Assembly (NCBI GenBank): GCA_025936115.1
Contig: JAICTZ010000012.1
Span: forward strand, 62,001 to 126,000
From: Polyangiaceae bacterium
GTDB taxonomy: Bacteria; Myxococcota_A; Polyangia; Polyangiales; Polyangiaceae
Length of the DNA stretch: 64,000 nucleotides
Direction: 5' to 3'
In this document: in pieces, positions 26,072-32,556 of the stretch
How positions within the stretch are numbered: position 1 is the first letter of the stretch
Layout of the letters: the number at the start of each line of letters is the position of its first letter
The notes under the pieces: model-generated
Databases searched by the model: none
The model's input: the letters and a program-made list of their open reading frames with translations, nothing else
What the model was told of the DNA's origin: nothing
Position numbers and translations under genes: made by a program

Positions 26072-26978
26072 GGGGGTCCTTGTTCGAGCCGCGCATGGTC
26101 GAGGTTTCTCGCGCGCCTCGCAAGCCGCGCGCCGACGGGCCGGCGCCGTCCGGGTCCACAATCGCGCCGCGCGCCGGGGGAGCGGCGCCGTCCCCGGCTG
26201 CGGCGCCCAATAACGCTCCGCGTGCCGCGAGGTCCGCGAGGAGGCGCGCCGTGCCCTCGAGGGCCGCGGTGGGATCCGTCGCCGTCTCTGCGCAGGCCGC
26301 GAGCAAGCTCGCCTTGAGCGTCTCCCCGCGCAATAACCGCTCGAGCAGCGCCGCGGCGAGCGGCGAAAGCTCGAGGTAGCGCACGTCGTGCTCCGGATCG
26401 CGGTACACGAAGAGCGCTGTCGGCACTCGCTCGGGCGGCGTGCGATCGGTCTCGTCACTCACGAGCCGGTGCACCGCGAACGCATAGCGCGCGACCCGCG
26501 CCGCCTCCACGAAGCAAAGGCCACGCTCGAGCTCGAGCGGCCCGAGCTCCCGCGCGGTCACGGCCTCGCGTAGCGACGAGACCACGATCTGGAGCGCTTC
26601 GTGCCGCGCGAGGTCGTGAGCCCACGCCGGCACGCGCGCGTCCTCGGCCCAGAGCGGCGCGCAAAAGTCGAGGAGCTCCGTCGTCACGTCGCGCAGGTAA
26701 TGCGTGCGTGGCCCGCGTTCCGCCAAAAAACGTTCGAAATACTCGTCGAATACGCTGCCCAGGCGCGCGAGCGTGCGCGGGATCGCCAGCGCTACGGCCT
26801 CGCGCAACGTGCCCCGCACGAGCCCGCGGTAAACGAGCAGGCGCTCGAAGTCGGCGCGCAAAACGGCCCGATCGTCCGCGGAGAAGTCGTACCGGGCGAG
26901 AAAGGCGTCCGCGTCCCGGGCGTCGACCGCGGGGCCGTGCACGAGCGCGCTCACGGCCGCTTCAAGCGACGACTGCAC
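26058..26978 (-). CDS. HvfC-like (DUF2063-type) partner protein of the MNIO enzyme
   Basis: A 306-residue protein. Its first half has the shape of the DUF2063/HvfC domain: FLARYDF..LRADFERLLVYRGLVRGTLREAVALAIPRTLARLG, EYFERFLAERGPRTHYLRDVTTELLDF. A second helical part follows (LVSDETDRTPPERVPTALFVYRDPEHDVRYLEL...), like the extended partner proteins of some MNIO systems. Partners of this kind bind the precursor and help the MNIO act on it. The GTG at 26978 is chosen because AGGAGG lies six bases upstream and because it overlaps the MNIO stop by 17 bases. A longer frame upstream merely mirrors the MNIO gene. Family assignment is from the conserved pattern and position. Confidence 0.75.
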   Translation of the reverse strand: MQSSLEAAVSALVHGPAVDARDADAFLARYDFSADDRAVLRADFERLLVYRGLVRGTLREAVALAIPRTLARLGSVFDEYFERFLAERGPRTHYLRDVTTELLDFCAPLWAEDARVPAWAHDLARHEALQIVVSSLREAVTARELGPLELERGLCFVEAARVARYAFAVHRLVSDETDRTPPERVPTALFVYRDPEHDVRYLELSPLAAALLERLLRGETLKASLLAACAETATDPTAALEGTARLLADLAARGALLGAAAGDGAAPPARGAIVDPDGAGPSARGLRGARETSTMRGSNKDPHERS

Positions 26979-27849
26979 GTCGTCCCTCCTGCCGCAGACG
27001 GTGCGCTGCGGCCGCTCGGTCGCAGACGGCGCGGAGCGCTCGCACCTCCCCGAGCAGCACGGCGAGCTCGGGCACGTGATTGTCGCGCTCGAGCAAGACG
27101 GGCAGCGGTCCGGTGCGCTCAAGCGTGAAAGCGAGCAGCTCGAGCACCTCGGGGACGACGGGCGCGCCGTGCGTGTCGAGAATGAGGCCCGACGGCGTCC
27201 GCGTGTGCCCGGCCACGTGGAGCTCGACGGCGCGTTCGAGCGGGAACGACTCGAGCACCCTGCGCGCGTCTTGGCCGTGGTTCTGCGCGTTGACGTAGAC
27301 GTTGTTCACGTCCAGCAAGAACCCCGCTCGGGTGTGCTCGAACAGCGTGTGGAGAAAGTCGCCCTCGGAGAGCTCGGCTTTCCCGAGGTGCGCGTAGTAG
27401 GTGACGTTTTCGATCGCGACGGGGCGAGCGAGCGTTTCGGCGAGCTCTTCGAGGCGGGCAGCGACGCGCTTGGCCGTATCGACCGCGAACTTCAACGGCA
27501 AGAGCTCGTGAAAAGCGCGCCCGGAGCCGCTCGTGAAGGCGAGGTGATCGGAGTGCCACGGCGCGTCGAGCCGCGCGACTTCGTTCGCGAGCTCGGCGAT
27601 GTACTCGCGATCCGGCGGGCTCGCCGCGCCGATCGACAGCGTGAGTCCGTGCGTGACGAGCGGGTAATTGCGGCCGATGCGCTCGAGCGCCGCCGGGTAG
27701 TAGCCGCCGCGGCGCATGTAGTTTTCGGGCGAAACCTCGAAGAACGCGACGTCCTCGAGCACGGGTGCCTCGAGCACCTCCTCCAGGAATTCCCAGCGTA
27801 GGCCGAGCCCAACGCCGCTCTTCAACGCGCGTCGGGCTCCGGTCAGCAT
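26962..27849 (-). CDS. MNIO/DUF692 multinuclear non-haem iron oxidase
   Basis: A 295-residue TIM-barrel enzyme of the DUF692 family, relatives of which (MbnB, TglH, HvfB-type) modify cysteine residues of ribosomally made peptides. Motifs: GVGLGLRWEFLEEV, FFEVSPENYMRRGGYY, VTHGLTLSIGA, WHSDHLAFTSG, IENVTYYAH, LLDVNNVYVNAQNHG, ELHVAGHTR, ILDTHGAPV and LLERDNHVPEL. They supply the His, Asp, Glu and Asn residues expected for the iron cluster. The start ATG at 27849 is 19 bases after the small lipoprotein gene. The stop overlaps the partner gene, so precursor, enzyme and partner form one operon. Confidence 0.93.
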   Translation of the reverse strand: MLTGARRALKSGVGLGLRWEFLEEVLEAPVLEDVAFFEVSPENYMRRGGYYPAALERIGRNYPLVTHGLTLSIGAASPPDREYIAELANEVARLDAPWHSDHLAFTSGSGRAFHELLPLKFAVDTAKRVAARLEELAETLARPVAIENVTYYAHLGKAELSEGDFLHTLFEHTRAGFLLDVNNVYVNAQNHGQDARRVLESFPLERAVELHVAGHTRTPSGLILDTHGAPVVPEVLELLAFTLERTGPLPVLLERDNHVPELAVLLGEVRALRAVCDRAAAAHRLRQEGRRAVVA

Positions 27850-27868
27850 GAGCTCACGTTGGGAGCGC

Positions 27869-28216
27869 TCAGCCGCACGTGCCCGGACCACAACCGGCCT
27901 TGGCTCCGGCGGCTTTTTTCTTGCCGGCGGGCTTCGGCGCATCGGCGGCCTTGTCGGTCGCCGCCGGCGTGGCCGGTACGGCGTCCGCCGTCGCGGTGGC
28001 CGGGGCTGCCGGCGTGGATGCAGCCGCGCCCGGACTTGCTGCGGCATCCGCCGCGGCGGGAGCGGGACTGGCGGGCGCGGGGTCCGTGGCGGCTGGAACC
28101 TCCTTGGCGGCGACCGGGCTCTGTGCGGGCTCGGGCGACGCGCTCCCACCACAAGCGGCGAGTCCGAGCGCGGCGAGCGTGCTGGCGAAAGCCTGGAAAC
28201 TGAGCTTCTGATTCAT
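27869..28216 (-). CDS. Small lipoprotein, likely MNIO substrate (C-terminal Cys-x4-Cys)
   Basis: A 115-residue protein with three parts. A lipoprotein signal has lipobox LAAC (Cys22). A long Ala/Pro/Thr linker (about 23-95) leads to a Lys-rich segment (KPAGKKKAAGAK). The tail GCGPGTCG has Cys109 and Cys114, the only cysteines besides the lipid-carrying one. Short CG-rich tails like this are typical substrates of MNIO enzymes. The gene is the first of the MNIO operon, with an excellent ribosome-binding site (GAGGAG, about 6 bases before ATG 28216). Prediction: the tail is oxidised by the MNIO and binds metal (copper is the usual case) while lipid-tethered to a membrane. The residues after Cys22 (Gly-Gly) do not signal inner-membrane retention by the E. 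coli rule. Confidence 0.8.
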   Translation of the reverse strand: MNQKLSFQAFASTLAALGLAACGGSASPEPAQSPVAAKEVPAATDPAPASPAPAAADAAASPGAAASTPAAPATATADAVPATPAATDKAADAPKPAGKKKAAGAKAGCGPGTCG

Positions 28217-28300
28217 CGAACACTCCTCTAAAAAACGAGTAAGGCGCTCTCTCTCGAGCCGGCCGTGGGGAAAATCGCGAGGCGCTACTTTAGCTCCGAC

Positions 28301-29083
28301 TCAACGGGGGACGAAGACGAGTTCGAAGCTGACCTTGGCTTCCGTACCCACATCGTCACCGAGTAACGCGAGATCCTTTGCGACTGGAACACCGTGCTCG
28401 TCGCGAGGCCGAATATCATGGGTATTCAGGCTCACTACGAGCGGCCGGCGGGATCGGATCAGGAGCTCCACCGGCGGCCCCACGGGGTCCGGACCGGGGA
28501 CGAGCGACAAGTTCACCTCTGCCGTGACGGGCACGCGCACGCCGTGCAGGCTGAGCTCGCCACGCACCGTCCATCGGCTCTCGAGCTCGCGCCGGGGCAG
28601 CCGGCGGTCGCCGTTCGGCGCCGCAACGAGGTGCCCCGCGTCGAGCGAGCTGATGAGAAAGTTCGCGTTGGCGGCGAGATCTCGCTTTTCGACGCCCACG
28701 TCGCGGCCGAGCTCGAGCCAGGCGAGGGCCCGCGCCGTGTTGGCGCCATCGGGCTCGCCGCCGGCGCGCGTGATGACGAGCTCGCGCAGATCGAAGGCGA
28801 CGCTGCCCGTCGTGTGCGAGAGATCGTCGAGGTCGACGTCGAGCTCGCCGCGCGGATGCGTGAGCTTGCCGTGGGGGGTCGCGTGGCGAGCGGGCAGCTC
28901 GAACGAAACGTCGCCGCGCTCGAGCCCGTAATGCAAGCGGCGGAGCAACGGCGCCGCCGACGCCGAAGGACCCGCGGATGCGGGCCAGGGCGCCGTGCGA
29001 TCCGGCTTCTTGGGCGCGTGACGGCACTGGACGAGCGCGAGTCCCAGCGCGAGCGCCGCGAGCCTCTGCGTCTTCAATGCCAC
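28301..29083 (-). CDS. YceI-like lipoprotein
   Basis: A 260-residue protein with a lipoprotein signal (LALGLALVQC). The body shows the YceI lipocalin-like pattern: GDVSFELPARHATPHGKL, DVDLDDLSHTTGSVAFDLREL, FLISSLDAGH, ESRWTVRGELSLHGVRVPVTAEV and TEAKVSFELVFV. YceI-type proteins bind isoprenoid or other amphiphilic molecules in the periplasm. The GTG start at 29083 overlaps the stop of the barrel gene by 10 bases. It ends 84 bases before the MNIO precursor gene in the same direction, so read-through into that operon is possible. Confidence 0.75.
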   Translation of the reverse strand: MALKTQRLAALALGLALVQCRHAPKKPDRTAPWPASAGPSASAAPLLRRLHYGLERGDVSFELPARHATPHGKLTHPRGELDVDLDDLSHTTGSVAFDLRELVITRAGGEPDGANTARALAWLELGRDVGVEKRDLAANANFLISSLDAGHLVAAPNGDRRLPRRELESRWTVRGELSLHGVRVPVTAEVNLSLVPGPDPVGPPVELLIRSRRPLVVSLNTHDIRPRDEHGVPVAKDLALLGDDVGTEAKVSFELVFVPR

Positions 29084-30546
29084 ACTCCGAACGTGATGCC
29101 CCAGCCGAGGTAATCGCGCGCAACGTCGAGCGAGCCGCCGAGCCAAAACCAATTTCCCTCGGGAAACGTGCCGAACACGTCCCAGGGCAGCAGGCGCAAG
29201 CTGCCGCCGAGCGTCGCGTGGGTGCGCCCGCCGTCCTCGTTCGCCCGAAAGCGCGTCGGCTCGTAGTAAATGCCGCCGCGCATCTGCAGCCAGTTCGGGA
29301 TCGGTTCGATTTCGAGCCCGAGCCGCGGCGACAAGGTGATCTGCTCGCCCGAACGCTGCCATTCGCGCTTCAGGAAGCCTTCGATCCCGACTCCGTTGTG
29401 CACGGCGCCCGTCATCAGCATCGAGCTCATCAGTAACACGTGGAAGCGCGGCAGATCGTGGCTCTGCTGGCGCAGCGTGCGCGCCACGTCGCGTTCGGCG
29501 CGCTCGAGCTCCGCGCGATCGAGCGTCGCTTCGGCCTCGTCTTGGGCTCGCAAAATCCGCGCGAGCTCCGTAACGTCGCGGCCCTCGGCGCGGGCGCGCG
29601 CGAGCGCCTCGCGCGTTCTGCGTTCGCGCTCGCGCGCTTGCCACTCGAGGTAACGCCGCTTGTGCGCGAGGAGCTCGCTCGGACTCACCCAAGGCGGATT
29701 GAGCGGCCGGCTGCCGAGTTGCACCGCGGTTCCGAGGTTCAAGTCCCACGGCAGCGTGATGTGCGAGGGCAAGTAGAGCTCGTCGGGCGTGCCCTGGTAC
29801 AGGATTTTGCCTTGCGCGTTCGCGGATACGGTCGAACGAAAGGCGCCGCCGAGCCGAATGCGCTCGCTGTTCGGGCGCCAGATGAAGCCGAGCTCGGCGC
29901 CCACGCCGCGCGTGTCGAGCGAGTTGATGCCGTTACTCAAGAAGGTCGCGCGCGTGCTCACGTCGAGCGCCACGACGCGCGCACCCGTGCCGATCACGAG
30001 CTGGTCGTCGGCAAATGCGTAGGCTGCGAGCAGATGCGTGACCATGATCTGGCTCGTGAGCGAGGTGACCGTGGGTTCGGCGCTGCGGCGCAAGCTGTAC
30101 TGCTGGAGATCGATCGTCACGCCGAAGCCCAGGCGGTCGATTTGCAGGTTGAAGGCGCCGTTCAGAAAGACGTAGAGGTTGTTGCCGGCGACGACCTTGG
30201 TTTTGCTGCCCGAGTTGAAGAAGTCGCCCGAGCGCCCGAGGCCGCCGGGAAAGACGAGCCCCGCGCCGATGTCGTAATCCACGTCCGTGAACGAGTAGGT
30301 CGTGCGGACGGCCGGCGAGGCGGGGTTCTGGCTGTCGCCATCGACGCCGTCGGCCATCGCGACGAAAGCGCCCGCAAGCCCCACGACGCGGTTGCTCGCG
30401 AGGACGGGCCCTTGCGTCAAATCGATGGCATAGTCGTTGGTTTTTATGCGCGGCGCCGTCTGGGCGCGGGCCTCTAGAGCGAGCGCGAGGCAGAGCCCGA
30501 GACATTTCGTCCAGGTCCGGCCGAGGCGCATGCGCGCGCCTACCAT
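29074..30546 (-). CDS. FadL/OmpP1-like outer-membrane protein with a coiled-coil insert
   Basis: A 490-residue protein with a signal peptide ending LEARAQ. A beta-barrel follows that resembles the FadL/TodX family: VGLAGAFVAMADGVDGDSQNPASPAVRTTYSFTDVDYDIGAGLVFP near the N-terminus matches the family opening (AGAFVA..NPA). A charged, helical insert of about 65 residues (about 300-365, rich in Arg, Glu, Ala: ARERERRTREALARARAEG, LDRAELERAERDVARTLRQ) interrupts the barrel and probably forms a coiled coil. The chain ends in a strand finishing FGVWH. FadL-type channels import hydrophobic molecules. The start is ATG 30546, or ATG 30531. Confidence 0.75.
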   Translation of the reverse strand: MVGARMRLGRTWTKCLGLCLALALEARAQTAPRIKTNDYAIDLTQGPVLASNRVVGLAGAFVAMADGVDGDSQNPASPAVRTTYSFTDVDYDIGAGLVFPGGLGRSGDFFNSGSKTKVVAGNNLYVFLNGAFNLQIDRLGFGVTIDLQQYSLRRSAEPTVTSLTSQIMVTHLLAAYAFADDQLVIGTGARVVALDVSTRATFLSNGINSLDTRGVGAELGFIWRPNSERIRLGGAFRSTVSANAQGKILYQGTPDELYLPSHITLPWDLNLGTAVQLGSRPLNPPWVSPSELLAHKRRYLEWQARERERRTREALARARAEGRDVTELARILRAQDEAEATLDRAELERAERDVARTLRQQSHDLPRFHVLLMSSMLMTGAVHNGVGIEGFLKREWQRSGEQITLSPRLGLEIEPIPNWLQMRGGIYYEPTRFRANEDGGRTHATLGGSLRLLPWDVFGTFPEGNWFWLGGSLDVARDYLGWGITFGVWH

Positions 30547-30575
30547 AGCCTCGATCCCACGAGTATAGTGCGCGC

Positions 30576-31901
30576 GTGCCCTACCGTGCCGAGTTCCGCT
30601 GCTTCAATGGCTGCGAGGGATCGTATGCCGTCACCGAGCCCATGTACCGCTGTCCGAAATGCGACGGCCTGCTCCAGGTCGTCCATGACGTGGAAGCGCT
30701 CGCTGATCGCAGCGGCCCCGTGTGGATGAAGCTTTTCGACGAGCGCTATCGGCAAAATTCCTGGCCGTACGGCTCGGGCGTGTGGGGCAAGCGCGAATGG
30801 GTCATGCCACAAGTGCCCGACGAGACCATCGTCTCGATGTACGAGGGCGGCACGAACCTGTTCTGGGCCGAGCGTTACGGCAAGCAGATCGGCCTCGACG
30901 ATTTGTGGGTGAAGCTCTGCGGCAACAGCCACAGCGGCTCGTTCAAAGATCTCGGCATGACCGTGCTCGTGAGCGTCGTGCGCATGGCCATTCAGCAGGG
31001 CCTGAAGGTAAAAGCCATCGCCTGCGCTTCGACGGGGGACACGAGCGCGTCACTCGCTGCCTACGGCGCCGCCGCCGGGCTGCCGGTCGTCGTGCTCTTG
31101 CCCTACGGCAAGATCTCGACGGCCCAGCTCGTGCAGCCGCTCGCTCACGGCGCGTTGGTGCTCGGCCTCGACACCGATTTCGACGGCTGCATGGCGATCG
31201 TGCAGCGCCTCGCGGCCGAGGGCATCGTGTACCTCGCCAACTCGATGAACCCCTTGCGCATCGAGGGGCAAAAGACGGTCGCGATCGAGATCGTCCAGCA
31301 GTTCGACTGGCAAATCCCCGACTGGGTGATCTTGCCGAGCGGCAACCTGGGCAACGCCTCGGCGCTCTACGCCGGCTTCAAGCTCCTGAAGGACCTCGGC
31401 ATCATCGCGCGCTATCCGCGGCTCGTCGTCGCGCAAGCCGAGAACGCCAACCCGCTCTACCGCGCCTGGAGCGCCGGCAAGCGCACCGTTGACCCCATCG
31501 TCGCGCGGCCGACGCTCGCGAGCGCGATCCAAATCGGCAACCCCGTGAGCGCTCCGCGGGCCGTGCAGGCGCTCGAGGCCATGAACGGCATCGTCGAACA
31601 AGCGAGCGAGCAGGAGCTCTGCGACGCCGCCGCGCGCGCCGATCGCACGGGCATGTACACCTGCCCGCACACGGCCGTCGGCCTCGCCGTGCTGCAGAAG
31701 CTCGTCGAGCGCGGCACGATTCAACGCGGCGAGCGCGTCGTCAGCGTCTCGACGGCCGCGGGGCTCAAGTTCACCGAATTCAAGGTGCGCTACCACGAGT
31801 CGGAGATCGAGGGCGTACGTGCCGATCTCGCGAACCCGCCGGTGAAGCTCAAGCCGGACTACGGCAGCGTCGTGGACGCGATCGCCAAACGCTTCTCGTG
31901 A
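30576..31901 (+). CDS. thrC: Threonine synthase
   Basis: A 441-residue PLP enzyme that turns O-phosphohomoserine into threonine. The PLP lysine lies in [13 protein letters not shown]. The phosphate/glycine loop [21 protein letters not shown] and [15 protein letters not shown] are family hallmarks. The N-terminus adds a zinc-ribbon-like part (FRCFNGC..YRCPKC), seen in one subgroup of these enzymes. The GTG start at 30576 is divergent from the barrel gene, with 29 bases between them. Confidence 0.93.
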   Translation: MPYRAEFRCFNGCEGSYAVTEPMYRCPKCDGLLQVVHDVEALADRSGPVWMKLFDERYRQNSWPYGSGVWGKREWVMPQVPDETIVSMYEGGTNLFWAERYGKQIGLDDLWVKLCGNSHSGSFKDLGMTVLVSVVRMAIQQGLKVKAIACASTGDTSASLAAYGAAAGLPVVVLLPYGKISTAQLVQPLAHGALVLGLDTDFDGCMAIVQRLAAEGIVYLANSMNPLRIEGQKTVAIEIVQQFDWQIPDWVILPSGNLGNASALYAGFKLLKDLGIIARYPRLVVAQAENANPLYRAWSAGKRTVDPIVARPTLASAIQIGNPVSAPRAVQALEAMNGIVEQASEQELCDAAARADRTGMYTCPHTAVGLAVLQKLVERGTIQRGERVVSVSTAAGLKFTEFKVRYHESEIEGVRADLANPPVKLKPDYGSVVDAIAKRFS

Positions 31902-31935
31902 GCGAACTTCTCCGTTCGGGTTCGGCGTTCCATAC

Positions 31936-32556
31936 GTGACGCAAACGCTCGCGCTCTTCGACTTCGACGGCACGATCACGACCGTCGATACCTTCACGCC
32001 TTTCGTCCGGCAATGCGCGGGCCGCTGGCGCAAGCTCTTCGGCGCGCTGGCACTGAGTCCCCTGATCGCGGCGTACAAGCTCGGCCTCATCGGCGGCAGT
32101 CCGCTGCGCCGCGCCATCGCGTACCTCTGCTTTCGCGGCCGTAACGTGGAGGAGGTGTACCGGCTCGGCCGGCAGTACGGTGCGACCCTTCATTCGAGGG
32201 CGCGCGCCGAGATGCTCGAGCGGATCCGCGCGCATCGCGCGAACGGCGATACCGTCGTCATCGTGTCGGCGTCGCTCGCCGTATACCTCGGGGATTTTTG
32301 CGGTCGCGTAGGCGCCGAGGTGATCGCGACGGAGCTCGAAGCTCGCGGTGGCGTGCTCACCGGGCGTTACCTGAACGGCGACTGTACGGGCGAAGAGAAA
32401 GCGCGCCGGGTGCGCGCGCGCTACGACCTCGCGCGCTACGATCTCATCGTTGCCTACGGCGACACCGCCGAGGACGAGGCGCTGCTCCGCTTGGCGGCTC
32501 GCCGGTTCTTTCGTGGGCGCGAGCTCACGCTGCCGGCGCCTAGCGCGAGCTCGTGA
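31936..32556 (+). CDS. HAD-IB phosphatase (SerB-like)
   Basis: A 206-residue haloacid-dehalogenase-like hydrolase of subclass IB. Motif I is ALFDFDGTITTVDTF, with the nucleophile Asp. Motif II is VVIVSASLAVYL, and motif III/IV are EEKARRVRARYD and IVAYGDTAEDEALL. Helical cap residues 25-90 are hydrophobic. The family includes phosphoserine phosphatase and lipid phosphate phosphatases; the substrate is open. It starts at GTG 31936, 34 bases after thrC, and could be co-transcribed, which would fit amino-acid metabolism. The 3' end overlaps the convergent vWA gene by 17 bases. Confidence 0.82.
   Translation: MTQTLALFDFDGTITTVDTFTPFVRQCAGRWRKLFGALALSPLIAAYKLGLIGGSPLRRAIAYLCFRGRNVEEVYRLGRQYGATLHSRARAEMLERIRAHRANGDTVVIVSASLAVYLGDFCGRVGAEVIATELEARGGVLTGRYLNGDCTGEEKARRVRARYDLARYDLIVAYGDTAEDEALLRLAARRFFRGRELTLPAPSASS

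Noticed and set aside
26072-26458. N-terminal extension of the kinase gene
   Set aside because: It only mirrors the HvfC-like gene; the kinase fold begins right after ATG 26071.
27850-28152. N-terminal extension of the MNIO gene across the precursor gene
   Set aside because: The extension is Arg/Pro-rich mirror text; the DUF692 domain begins at ATG 27849 and the precursor gene has its own good start.
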